Assembly (NCBI RefSeq): GCF_900188105.1
Contig: NZ_FZNP01000002.1
Span: 496,001-560,000, forward strand
Direction: 5' to 3'
Source: Actinomadura mexicana
Lineage (GTDB): Bacteria; Actinomycetota; Actinomycetes; Streptosporangiales; Streptosporangiaceae
Length of the DNA stretch: 64,000 bases
Made by a program: the position numbers and the translations under genes
The notes under the pieces: generated by a model
What the model saw: the letters and a program-made list of their open reading frames with translations, nothing else
Databases searched by the model: none
Told to the model about the DNA's origin: nothing
In this document: positions 26,227-34,137 of the stretch, in pieces
How positions within the stretch are numbered: the stretch's first letter is position 1
Layout: each line of letters begins with the position of its first letter

Positions 26227-27474
26227 GTGACGGACACGCAGGTCAACAAGGTGCGGCGGTTGATCGACGGATTGCGGTGGGACCGCCGCCGGGACCCTTA
26301 TCGGGGACGCCGAGAGTACGCGGCTCGGGCCGACGAGGTGGCAGCGGAGATCGACCACCTGATCAGACGCGAGGCGGCGGCTCAGGCGGTTCCCTTGGCG
26401 CGCCGGGCGGTGGAGCGAGTCACCTCGGCGTTGCTGTATCTGGACGACTCGTCGGGGATCGTGGGCGACCGATTGCGCGAGCTGCTGTTCCTGTACGCCC
26501 AGGCGTGCACGGCGGCGCCGCCGGATGCCAAGCGGCTGGCTGCTTGGCTGGTGAGGACGCGACTGGACGGGCCGGGCTGGCCGGACATCCGGCTGGCGGA
26601 GTTCAAGGACGCGCTGGGGGAACGAGGTCTGAGCGAACTCGCCCGCCTCGTGAAGGAGCGTCGTGCCACCGATGATCCGGACTCATGGGCGGTGACCGTG
26701 GGCGTGCGGGACCTGCGGGAGCAACTGGCGGCGGTCTCGGGCGACGTGGACGCGCATGTCGCCGTGCTGGCCGAGGACCTGCGCGGCACCTACCGCTACA
26801 CCGAGATCGTGAACGCCTTGCGGGCGGCCGGACGGGACGGTGACGCGGAACGGTGGGCCCGCGAAGGGCTGGCGCGTGACAGCGCGGGCCACCAGGCCGA
26901 CGAGATGCGGAACCGGCTGGTGGATCTGCTGCTGGACCACGGTCGCGGTGACGAGGCCATCGCGCTGCGCCGGACCGCATTGAAGCACCGGACGATGCAC
27001 ATCGACTACGTAGCGCTCCGCAAGACCGCCGAACGCGCCGGCCAGTGGCCCGACCTGCGCAACCCGGCGCTGAGCGTGATCCGCGGCCGGGCACAGGTCG
27101 ACCACCGCTACGTCACCGAACTACTCAACGTCTTGATCGATGAGAACCTTCTGGACGAGGCGTGGCACCTCGCGGTCGCCTATTCGAACGACCTGCACGA
27201 GTCGCAGTGGTTCCGGCTGATCGAGCTCTGGGAGATCGGGCACCCCGCCGACGTGATCGAGCCCTACCAGGACCTGATCGAGCTGCGGTTGGCGATGACC
27301 GGCGACAAGTACCGCTACAGCAAGGCGGTCAAAACGATCGCCCGACTCGGTGAGGCGTACCGGCGATCAGGTGACGAAGACGGCTTCGCCGGCTACCTGG
27401 CCGACCTCCGGATCCGCCACAAGCGCAAGACGTCGTTCATAGCCAGGCTGGACCGGGCAGGGCTGCGTCCGTGA
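26227..27474 (+). CDS. helical-repeat protein, DUF6880/SWIM-associated type
   Basis: The 415-residue protein is almost entirely helical, with TPR-like repeats (for example EIVNALRAAGRDGDAERWAR and RNRLVDLLLDHGRGDEAI). It resembles the C-terminal part of actinobacterial SWIM zinc-finger proteins / DUF6880, but no SWIM CxC...CxH motif is present. The end, RHKRKTSFIARLDRAGL, matches the end of the 391-aa protein across the divergent gap. GTG at 26227 is preferred to TTG at 26215. Function is unknown; a scaffold role is inferred from the fold. Confidence 0.7.
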   Translation: MTDTQVNKVRRLIDGLRWDRRRDPYRGRREYAARADEVAAEIDHLIRREAAAQAVPLARRAVERVTSALLYLDDSSGIVGDRLRELLFLYAQACTAAPPDAKRLAAWLVRTRLDGPGWPDIRLAEFKDALGERGLSELARLVKERRATDDPDSWAVTVGVRDLREQLAAVSGDVDAHVAVLAEDLRGTYRYTEIVNALRAAGRDGDAERWAREGLARDSAGHQADEMRNRLVDLLLDHGRGDEAIALRRTALKHRTMHIDYVALRKTAERAGQWPDLRNPALSVIRGRAQVDHRYVTELLNVLIDENLLDEAWHLAVAYSNDLHESQWFRLIELWEIGHPADVIEPYQDLIELRLAMTGDKYRYSKAVKTIARLGEAYRRSGDEDGFAGYLADLRIRHKRKTSFIARLDRAGLRP

Positions 27475-27503
27475 CCAGCACTCTTGAGCAGGAACGGACG
27501 ACC

Positions 27504-27527
27504 ATGCCAGTTGGCATGCTAGCTAGC
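27504..27527. promoter_or_regulatory. adjacent palindromes ATGCCA-GT-TGGCAT and GCTAGCTAGC
   Basis: A perfect 6-2-6 inverted repeat at 27504-27517 is followed directly by a perfect 10-bp palindrome at 27518-27527. Sequence of this kind resembles operators of GntR-type regulators in actinomycete integrative elements. No regulator gene lies beside it, so it may be a relic of the element that brought the integrase. Confidence 0.4.
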
Positions 27528-27609
27528 GTGGTCGTGAGCAAGAGCGGAGTCCGAGGCAGGTCGGGATGTAAGTGGCGCCCCCGCCCCGGCTTCACATCGT
27601 TGAACTGGA

Positions 27610-27637
27610 GCGGGAAGGGTTGGCTGACCCTTCCCGC
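27610..27637. terminator. bidirectional hairpin terminator
   Basis: GCGGGAAGGGT (27610-27620) pairs perfectly with ACCCTTCCCGC (27627-27637) around a 6-base loop. It lies between the convergent ends of the 415-aa gene and the integrase gene, 14 bp past the integrase stop. Confidence 0.7.
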
Positions 27638-27650
27638 CGACTCCTCTCGA

Positions 27651-28994
27651 CTATCGCGCGGTTGAGCGGTTGCGAGTTTTGGCTAGGGCTTCGAGGGCGG
27701 TTTCGTCGGCGTCGGGGAGGGTGTGTAGGTAGCGCTCTGTGGTGGCGATGGAGGCGTGGCCTAGGCGTTCTTTGACTATCTGGAGGTCGGCGCCGCCGTT
27801 GAGGAGCCAGGAGGCGTGGGCGTGGCGTAGGTCGCGCATGGTCGGCCTGAAGTCGAGGCCGGCCGCGGCGATGGCTGGGTTCCAGATGTTGCGGCGGAAC
27901 CAGTCGTTGGGGATGTGGCCGTCTGTCATGCGCGTGCGGAGGGGGCGCGGGTTGTCTTTGCCGTTGGCGCGGCGGGCGGCTCGGTAGAGGGAGAAGACAC
28001 CCCGGCAGTAGTCGCAGCGGCAGCGGCCGGCGGTGTAGCCGCTGAGGGTGCCGTGGTTGTAGGTGCGGCCCTTTTCGTTGGGTTCGGTTCGGCCGAGGGT
28101 CTCCGGGTCTGGGATCTCGGTGATGCGGGCTCGGGGCTTGTCCTGGGGCGGCATGTGGAAGAAGAGGTCGTCTCGGGTGAGGCGCGCGGCCCTGATGTGC
28201 TCTTCGAGCTTCTCGGTCATCTGGGCGCTGAGCTTGAAGCGGCGGTACTCCTTGTCCTTCGGGTAGTCCTTGACCAGGAAGTGGCCGCCTTCCGGGTGGA
28301 ACTTCGGGTTCAGCTCCACGACCGTGCGGCTGACCGTGAGGATGCGCGTCTTGAGGTTGAGGTCCTTGGGACGCAGCTCGCTGAGTTCGCCCCAGCGGAG
28401 GCCGCTCTCGATCTCGGTTTCGGCGAGGAGTCGGAAGGTGCCTTCGGGGAGGGCGTTGTAGACGTCGTCGAACTGCTCGGGCGTGACGATCTGGAGAGGC
28501 TTGCGCGCGATGGGCGGAGACTTCACCCCACGACAGGGGTGTAGGTAGGTGACCTGGTCGTCCAGTGCCGTGGTGAAGATGGCACTGAGGATGATCTTGT
28601 TGCACTGGATGGTCACGGGCTTCATGCCCTGGTTCTTGAGCTTGGCGATCCAGGCTCGGACGTGCTCGGGGAGGATGTCGACCATCCTCATGCCGCCGAA
28701 CTCCGGCATGAGGTGCTTGTGGATGGCGTAGGTGTAGCCCTCCCGGGTGCTCGCCTCCATCTCGTGGTTCGGGAGCCAGGTGTTCTCGACGTAGTCTCTG
28801 AATCGCTGCCTTCCGCGGGCAGGTTCTCCGGTTCTACCTTCCGAGACCTTAACTTCGGCGCGCTGCCATGCTTTGTCCGCTTCTTTCTTGCTCGCAAAGG
28901 TTCCAGCAGACCTTCGCTGGCCGCGAATGTCGTCGTAGTAGGCCGTGTAACGTGGCTTGCCGTCCTTACCCACTCTCTTGCGTGTCTGCCCCAT
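27651..28994 (-). CDS. int: tyrosine recombinase / integrase
   Basis: This 447-residue phage-type integrase has an N-terminal AP2-like arm-binding region (YTAYYDDIRGQRRSAGTF), a SAM-like core-binding domain and a catalytic domain. Catalytic residues visible are Arg200 (GLRWGEL), Arg390 (DLRHAHAS), His413 (LGHAS) and Tyr422 (RYLH). The first His of the HxxR pair is Arg387. Residues ~316-345 form an inserted module (HGTLSGYTAGRCRCDYCRG) with a CxCxxC knuckle. ATG 28994 is preceded by GGAGG. It would integrate or excise an element at the tRNA-like site 170 bp upstream. Confidence 0.92.
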   Translation of the reverse strand: MGQTRKRVGKDGKPRYTAYYDDIRGQRRSAGTFASKKEADKAWQRAEVKVSEGRTGEPARGRQRFRDYVENTWLPNHEMEASTREGYTYAIHKHLMPEFGGMRMVDILPEHVRAWIAKLKNQGMKPVTIQCNKIILSAIFTTALDDQVTYLHPCRGVKSPPIARKPLQIVTPEQFDDVYNALPEGTFRLLAETEIESGLRWGELSELRPKDLNLKTRILTVSRTVVELNPKFHPEGGHFLVKDYPKDKEYRRFKLSAQMTEKLEEHIRAARLTRDDLFFHMPPQDKPRARITEIPDPETLGRTEPNEKGRTYNHGTLSGYTAGRCRCDYCRGVFSLYRAARRANGKDNPRPLRTRMTDGHIPNDWFRRNIWNPAIAAAGLDFRPTMRDLRHAHASWLLNGGADLQIVKERLGHASIATTERYLHTLPDADETALEALAKTRNRSTAR

Positions 28995-29125
28995 GGGCTT
29001 TCCGCCTCCCAGGCTTGATCATCTGACCCTCGTTTGACCCCGGACTGCGAGTGATGGCGTGACCCTGGAGATCACGTGCTGGCAGCCGAACAGGCCATCT
29101 ACCTGGGATTTTATCGAGATCCAGC

Positions 29126-29150
29126 GTTTTCTGCGAGCCGCAGAAAACGT
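29126..29150. repeat. perfect 11-bp inverted repeat next to the att-like site
   Basis: CGTTTTCTGCG (29126-29136) and CGCAGAAAACG (29140-29150) form a perfect inverted repeat with a 3-base spacer. It is AT-richer than its surroundings and sits between the integrase start and the tRNA-like remnant. It could be an integrase or excisionase site, or a terminator for transcripts entering the integrase gene. Confidence 0.6.
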
Positions 29151-29164
29151 ACAATTCGCCCTTC

Positions 29165-29203
29165 GGGATTAAGAGGCCGTGGGTTCAAATTCTAGCAACC
29201 AAA
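29165..29203 (+). other. tRNA 3'-end-like remnant, candidate att site
   Basis: The stretch contains CCGTGGGTTCAAAT, the T-stem/T-loop consensus of a tRNA, but the following bases do not complete a paired T-stem. No anticodon arm or acceptor partner is present. Integration into the 3' end of a tRNA gene leaves such partial copies at one border, and the integrase gene lies 171 bp away. The intact tRNA would then be at the other border, outside this window. Confidence 0.5.
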
Positions 29204-29402
29204 CAGAACGTCAGGCCGTAGGCTGACCTCCGGTCAGGAGACCGACCTTGAGGTCTTTTCTCCACCGTTCACCTTTGTGGACCTAGATCGTTTCTCGCGT
29301 CTATTGCGGGCGACTTGCGGTGCGATCGGGATCGCGGTCGCGCCTCAACATGCCTGTAGGTTCCATCACCCCGCCCTTCCTCGAGTTGGTTTTGGCTGCG
29401 GA
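29204..29402. other. intergenic stretch beyond the att-like site
   Basis: No gene is evident. The stretch lies between the tRNA-like remnant and a strong hairpin. GTCAGGAGACCGACC-like short repeats around 29233-29250 are too weak to call. Confidence 0.4.
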
Positions 29403-29437
29403 GCCGAGAAGGGCCGGCTTGTCCGGCCCTTCTCGGC
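29403..29437 (-). terminator. strong hairpin terminator downstream of the PLAT gene
   Basis: A perfect 15-bp stem, GCCGAGAAGGGCCGG (29403-29417) with CCGGCCCTTCTCGGC (29423-29437), encloses a 5-base loop. It lies 118 bp past the stop of the leftward PLAT-domain gene and would insulate the integrase region from it. Confidence 0.75.
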
Positions 29438-29555
29438 TATCGCTTGGTTGGGGGTTTGCGGGTTCTGGGCGGGGCCTTGATGGCTGTTCGCCGGCGTCCG
29501 GAGGGGTGCGGGTGGCGCTCGGTGGTGGCTCTCAGGTGGGGCCGGGGCCCTATCG

Positions 29556-29912
29556 TCACCTCTGGCGTGTCAGGCGCACCTCGGTCCTGCCGTCGTTCTC
29601 GTCGGTGGCGAGCCACCGGTAGGCGCTGAACTCCGCGGTGTCGCCGCCCTTGGTGACGGTGACGCGGTTCAGGAACCATCCGGACTTGTTACCGGAGTTG
29701 TCATGGCCGATGACGATGGTCTCCAGCCGTCCGATCTCGGTCAGATCCAGGGTGAAGTGGTCGGTGGCGCCTTGCTCGAAGTTGTCCCTGCTGTCGTCCA
29801 GGTTGACGGGGCCCGCGGAGGCGACCGAACCGTAGAGGGTGATGTGGACGTTGGCGTCGGTGCCGGCGTTCTCGACATTGCCGGTCTCCACCGTGATCTC
29901 GTATCGGGCCAT
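29556..29912 (-). CDS. PLAT/LH2 domain protein
   Basis: The 118-residue protein is a single beta-sandwich PLAT/LH2-like domain. MARYEITVETGNVENAGTDA and VHITLYGSVASAG give the first strands, FTLDLTEIGRLETIVIGHD and GWFLNRVTVTKGG the later ones. PLAT domains bind lipids or proteins and are often calcium-dependent. The ATG at 29912 follows GGGAG, and the reading frame upstream of it is not protein-like, so the shorter form is chosen. No signal peptide is visible, so the protein is probably cytoplasmic. Confidence 0.8.
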   Translation of the reverse strand: MARYEITVETGNVENAGTDANVHITLYGSVASAGPVNLDDSRDNFEQGATDHFTLDLTEIGRLETIVIGHDNSGNKSGWFLNRVTVTKGGDTAEFSAYRWLATDENDGRTEVRLTRQR

Positions 29913-31117
29913 GGGGGGCTCCCTCGATTCCAGGAGTACTGTGTTCACACGAGCACTCTGCGCAACAGATGTGCCCTCCGGCTCACCGACCACAAACGAG
30001 GCTTTGAGCGACTTCTTGTATCCCCACGGACACTGACGACTCGCGACCGGGTCGCCGTCACCTCCCGTTCGATGCCCAATTCGAGACGGTGAGCGAATGA
30101 TCGGTCCTTGCTCGGTGTCGGGTCGCGCGGGCGGACCGGTAAGGACGTACGCGGACGGCGCCTGGGCGGCCGACACTCTGGCTGCAGCCTTATGCCCTGC
30201 TGAGGTTTCCCGAGTGCGATGCCGTACGAGCGCGGCGAACCGCGCGCCGAAGCTCTGGGCTGCCTGTGTAAGGGGCGGCGAGGTCCGAAATCTTGCGGCA
30301 GCCGTCCATCTGACATGGGTGGCGAGCGGCCCGATGCGCAATAGCGTGACGGGTATGCACGCGTTACGCCGCGGCCTGGTAGCGGGTTACCCCGGCAGCT
30401 CTTGGAGATCGTCTGCGTCCCGGCGCACCAGATGGCCGACTACCTGCATGGCCGCGCCGTCTATGAGGTTCGCTGGTCTCTCACCGGGTCATTGGACACA
30501 CCGGTCGTCTCCGGCGGCACCGGATAGGTCGAGGCGTTGAATGACCAGCGGCTGGTAGCGCACGTGGGCGGGCTCGGCCGGAATTCACGGTGGGTGGCGT
30601 CGTCGTGCTCGCGGCTCGGACCCTCTGGACGGACGGCGCGCATCCGAAGCACGCCGCCCTCCCGGCGAGCCTTTCAGGGCACCGTCACGCTCTCGGCCAG
30701 AGCTCGCGATCAGGCGCCTGCCAGAAGCCCGCCCACTCCGAGTCCGCCGCCCATGGTGAGGGGGCGATTACGTGGCACGCCGACTGATCGTCGAGGATCT
30801 CCGTCTCGGGGTCGTGATCAGCAAGAGGTCCATCTGGAGATGGTTCGGCATTCTGCCGAGGTGCGCTGTGGCGACAGGGTATGGCGACGTTCGCAAAGGT
30901 GACTTCATCGAGGCCTGCACCCGTCCGAAGGCGGCGGTGGTGACCCCGCTCTGGTGCTGGGAATCCAGGATCTGCTCGACCGGCGGGAAGAATTGGGAAA
31001 GGCCGAGATAACAGAGGTGGTCGCCGGGCCCCTGGGCGGTCAAGTAGCGCACGTGACTCCGTCCACGGGAAGGTTGGCGGTGGCGACCGTGTCCGGGTCC
31101 TGCGCGGTGGGCGACCG
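29913..31117. other. long stretch without a confident gene
   Basis: About 1.2 kb holds no open frame with a convincing start, ribosome site and protein-like sequence. One frame ending with TAG at 30525-30527 reads LLEIVCVPAHQMADYLHGRA before its end and looks mildly protein-like, but it has no start and is bounded by stops. This may be a decayed gene. The left part should contain the PLAT promoter. Confidence 0.4.
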
Positions 31118-31630
31118 GTGCCCGAGGCGCTGCGCCTGCTGTTCATGACGGGGCGGGACGGGCAGCCGGCCAGCGAGGTCTTCGCGGGTGACGGCGCGTC
31201 CCTGTATCTGGGTCATCCCGGTCTGCGTGCCGGGGACACGGTGATGGTCTTCGACGTCCCTCGCCCTGTGTGGACGGAGCATCGTGCCAGCCTTCTCACG
31301 GTTCGCACAGTGATGCGCTCGACCTCCGAAGTGGCCTACGCGGAGGCGTATGCCGACCCGCATTCACCTGGGAAGGGGCTGCGGCCGGCGGTCGGGCACC
31401 GCGCCCGTGTCCTACGCGACCGCGTGGTCGTCGCCGACGGCCTCACCATTGGCCACTGCCCCGAGAGAAGGGCGGCGGACCAGGTGATGAGGTTCATCGC
31501 GAGGAGCGGCGGCACCCGCACCGGTCTGACCGTTTTCGATATCGGTCTCGCCTTTCCGGATCTGCGAGCACGTGACCAGATCGAGGTGTATCAGGTCGTC
31601 CCGGCAGATGGGCAGCGCCATTCTGGCTGA
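31118..31630 (+). CDS. 170-aa hypothetical protein
   Basis: The frame from GTG 31118 gives a soluble protein with beta-rich blocks such as GLRAGDTVMVFDVPRPVW, LRDRVVVADGLTIGH and TVFDIGLAFPDLRARD. I do not recognise it. The alternation of hydrophobic and charged residues looks like a real fold, but the ribosome site is weak and the region to its left appears non-coding, so the start is uncertain. It ends 96 bp before the HNH nuclease gene in the same direction and could share a transcript with it. Confidence 0.45.
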   Translation: MPEALRLLFMTGRDGQPASEVFAGDGASLYLGHPGLRAGDTVMVFDVPRPVWTEHRASLLTVRTVMRSTSEVAYAEAYADPHSPGKGLRPAVGHRARVLRDRVVVADGLTIGHCPERRAADQVMRFIARSGGTRTGLTVFDIGLAFPDLRARDQIEVYQVVPADGQRHSG

Positions 31631-31726
31631 GAACGGCCGGGGGCTCATGGGGCCGGCGCGCTGCCATTGGCCGCGCGGCGGGTTGACCTTCACGGGCCTG
31701 TTATCGGGAGCCCGTAGGCTGCCGGG

Positions 31727-32605
31727 GTGGACTGGGTTGAGCGGGTGACGGGGGTCCGCCGGTGGTCGCGCGGTGGGGAGCGGGCACCGCACAAGCCCCT
31801 GCTCTTGCTGTACGCGCTCGGGCACTTCCAGCGGTGCGGCGACGCTCCGATCTTCTATGGCGAGGTCGAGGAGCACCTCGCGGGCCTGCTTCGGGAGTTC
31901 GGGCCGCCGCGGAGCACCAGTCCCGCGTACCCCTTCCATCATCTGACCAGTGACGGTTTGTGGGAGGTGCGGACCGCCGACGGAGGTTCCAGTCCCGGAC
32001 CCCGCGTCGGTGTCCTTCGCGCCGAGGCCGCGCGCGGCCGGCTCACCGGTGAACTGGCGGCCGCGCTGCGCGGCGATCCGCGCCTCTTGCCGCAGCTGTG
32101 CCGCGCCATTCTGGACGTCAACTTCGAACCGTCCCTGCACGACGACATCTGTGCGGCCGCTGGTATCGACCTGGAGTCGGTCGAGGCCGCGGGAGCGGTG
32201 TCGCGTCGGCGCGATCGTGCCTTCCGCGAGCAGATCATGGTCGCTTACGAGTACCAGTGCGCGTTCTGCGGTTATGACGGCTGGCTGAACGGGACCGCGG
32301 TCGGGTTGGACGCGGCTCACGTCCGGTGGTGGGCTTTCGACGGGCCCGACGACGTCACCAACGGCATCTGCCTGTGCACGCTTCACCACAAGCTCTTCGA
32401 CAAGGGGGCTCTCGGTATGGCCGACGACCGGCGCGTCACCGTGTCGGTGCACTACATCGGGCGCGGGCCGGCCGCCCGCGCGCAAGTCCACGACCTCGCC
32501 GGACGGCCGGTCAGCGCGCCGCAGAGCGCCTTCCCCGACGTGGACGACGAGTACATCGCCTGGCACGCTCGCGAGGTGTTCCGCTCCCCCGCCCGGGCGG
32601 CTTGA
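31727..32605 (+). CDS. ScoMcrA-like type IV restriction endonuclease (SBD + HNH)
   Basis: The N-terminal ~120 residues match the sulfur-binding domain of phosphorothioate-dependent restriction enzymes: APHKPLLLLYALGHFQRCG and FGPPRSTSPAYPFHHLTSDG. The C-terminal part is an HNH nuclease: CAFCGYDG (Cys178, Cys181), AAHVRWW (His198), DDVTNGICLC (Asn212) and LHHKLFDKGAL (His220/221). Such proteins cut DNA carrying phosphorothioate links, and some relatives also act on 5-methylcytosine. The start is GTG 31727. No Dnd modification genes are in the window, so it would attack foreign modified DNA. It lies right of the att-like site, outside the putative island. Confidence 0.85.
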   Translation: MDWVERVTGVRRWSRGGERAPHKPLLLLYALGHFQRCGDAPIFYGEVEEHLAGLLREFGPPRSTSPAYPFHHLTSDGLWEVRTADGGSSPGPRVGVLRAEAARGRLTGELAAALRGDPRLLPQLCRAILDVNFEPSLHDDICAAAGIDLESVEAAGAVSRRRDRAFREQIMVAYEYQCAFCGYDGWLNGTAVGLDAAHVRWWAFDGPDDVTNGICLCTLHHKLFDKGALGMADDRRVTVSVHYIGRGPAARAQVHDLAGRPVSAPQSAFPDVDDEYIAWHAREVFRSPARAA

Positions 32606-32761
32606 GGGCGCTCTTCAGCCGGGCTGGGTGACGTCTCATCGCCGGGGCGCGTCTTGCCAGGCCGGGGAGCCTCACCACCGGGGCTTCCAGGGGCGGGCTG
32701 CATGCCTTGGTCTGGTGAGGGTAAAGCGACTGCGACCATAAGCGACTGAAAGGGCGGATTC

Positions 32762-33004
32762 ATGATTATTGTCGCGATCGTGGGGGTCTGTGCGGTTCTG
32801 CTGGTTCTGGCGTTCCTGCTGCCGAGGCTCTCGCGGCATCCTCAGCGAGGTACTCAGCGAGTGCTGGGGGTGGGCTCACGTGCGGGTTCTTCGGCCCCGG
32901 GCGGGCTCGGGCGGCTGCTGAGCAAGCCGTTCCGCAGTTCCTCGCGGGCCGTCGGCCGCAGCGGGGAGGCCGGCCGGCGCGCCCGCGGCCGCTCGCCGTT
33001 CTGA
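32762..33004 (+). CDS. small membrane protein, DUF6411-like
   Basis: The 80-residue protein starts MIIVAIVGVCAVLLVLAFLL, one membrane-spanning segment, and continues with PRLSRHPQRGTQRVLGVGSR and a basic, Gly/Ser/Arg-rich cytoplasmic tail. This matches a small conserved actinobacterial family (DUF6411) of unknown role. AAGGGCGG precedes the ATG. No partner gene is evident. Confidence 0.8.
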   Translation: MIIVAIVGVCAVLLVLAFLLPRLSRHPQRGTQRVLGVGSRAGSSAPGGLGRLLSKPFRSSSRAVGRSGEAGRRARGRSPF

Positions 33005-33041
33005 TCCCGAGCCGGAGCCACGACGTCCTTGGCGGCCCGTA

Positions 33042-33245
33042 TCATGGCTCTTCGAGGGCCTTGACGGCGCCCAGGAGATTGCGGAGTGCCGTCTCGTCGC
33101 GTTCGACGTCTACCGGGTCGAAGGGCCATTCGGACACCGGGAGATTCGTTATCTCACCCGGCCGGCTCGACTCGGCCAAGGTCATCTCCGCTGCGACCTC
33201 GATCTCCATCTCGACCTCGAAGTCGCCGCTTGGCGAGGTGTCCAT
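33042..33245 (-). CDS. 67-aa acidic protein
   Basis: The ATG at 33245 has a strong GGAGG site six bases upstream, which supports a real gene. The product is acidic, with EVEMEIEVAAEMTLAES near the start and PFDPVDVERDETAL later. It has no Cys, membrane segment or signal peptide. I do not recognise it. Its length and acidity would suit a small regulatory protein or peptide leader, but no modifying enzyme is adjacent. It is in the same direction as the NmrA-like gene 111 bp upstream. Confidence 0.5.
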   Translation of the reverse strand: MDTSPSGDFEVEMEIEVAAEMTLAESSRPGEITNLPVSEWPFDPVDVERDETALRNLLGAVKALEEP

Positions 33246-33355
33246 GATTCCTCCATGTGCGGCTGTGGGCGGCGCTGAGCCCGGAGCCCTGCCGTCTCCG
33301 GCCGCCCGAGGTTTCTGGGCGGCCGGAGACGAGCTGCTGGATGACGGGCTCGTGG

Positions 33356-34111
33356 CTACTTCGGGGTCTGGAGACGTCCTGGCCAGGTGTTGTAGTGCAC
33401 CTTGCCGAGGGTGGCGTCGCCCAGGGGGACGAGGCTGTTCTGCTTCAGGGGAGCGCCGAAGTAGTGGGCGTCGGGGTCGGCGACGACCTCGCGCGGGTCG
33501 TTCCGGATGGCCAGGGCCTCGCGGAAGAACTCGTCCATGCGGTAGCGGTCCGGGCCCGCGATCTCGGTTCGGCCGTTCAGCGGGGAGGCGGTCGCGACCT
33601 TGGCGACCTGCTCTGCGACGTCGTCGGCCGCCATCGGCTGGTAGAGGACCGGGGCCATGCGGACCTTGCCGTCGGTGGTCGCCTCGTCGGCGATGGCCCT
33701 CGTGAACTCGAAGAACTGCGTCGCGTGGACGATCGAGTACGGGATCGGCGACTTCTCGATCAGGGACTCCTGGGCGATCTTCGCGCGGAAGTAGCCGCGC
33801 TCCGGCGGGCGTTCGGCGCCCACGATCGACAGGGCGACGTGGTGGCCGACGCCCGCCTTCTCCTCGGCGGCGAGCAGGTTGCCGGTCGAGGTCTCGAAGA
33901 AGTTCAGGACGGCCTCGTCCTCGAAGGACGGCGAGTTCGACACGTCGATCACTACCGACGCGCCGGTGAGGACCTCGGCGAGGCCTTCGCCGGTGAGGGT
34001 GTTGACGCCGGTGTTCGGGGCCGCGGGGACGGCCTCGTGGCCTTGCGCGGTGAGGTTCGCGATCAGCTTCGACCCGATCAGGCCGGTGCCGCCGATGACG
34101 ACGATCTTCAT
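33356..34111 (-). CDS. NmrA-like / atypical SDR NAD(P)-binding protein
   Basis: This 251-residue protein begins with a Rossmann motif, MKIVVIGGTGLIGSKL (GxxGxxG), and continues with VVIDVSNSPSFED and HHVALSIVGAER, typical of the NmrA/atypical SDR group. The usual YxxxK dyad is lacking, with YFRAKIAQE in its place (Tyr, Lys spaced by three), so catalysis is possible but uncertain. Relatives act as NAD(P)H-dependent reductases or redox sensors. It is 26 bp downstream of the esterase gene and probably shares an operon with it. Confidence 0.85.
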   Translation of the reverse strand: MKIVVIGGTGLIGSKLIANLTAQGHEAVPAAPNTGVNTLTGEGLAEVLTGASVVIDVSNSPSFEDEAVLNFFETSTGNLLAAEEKAGVGHHVALSIVGAERPPERGYFRAKIAQESLIEKSPIPYSIVHATQFFEFTRAIADEATTDGKVRMAPVLYQPMAADDVAEQVAKVATASPLNGRTEIAGPDRYRMDEFFREALAIRNDPREVVADPDAHYFGAPLKQNSLVPLGDATLGKVHYNTWPGRLQTPK

Positions 34112-34137
34112 TGGACTCTGCCTTTCGTTTCAGGCGG

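Noticed and set aside
29165..29203. A functional tRNA gene
   Set aside because: Only the T-loop-like part is present, the T-stem does not close, and no anticodon or acceptor stem can be folded.
31412..32566. A 384-aa minus-strand open frame opposite the HNH nuclease gene
   Set aside because: It is antisense to a gene with intact SBD and HNH motifs and lacks protein-like features.
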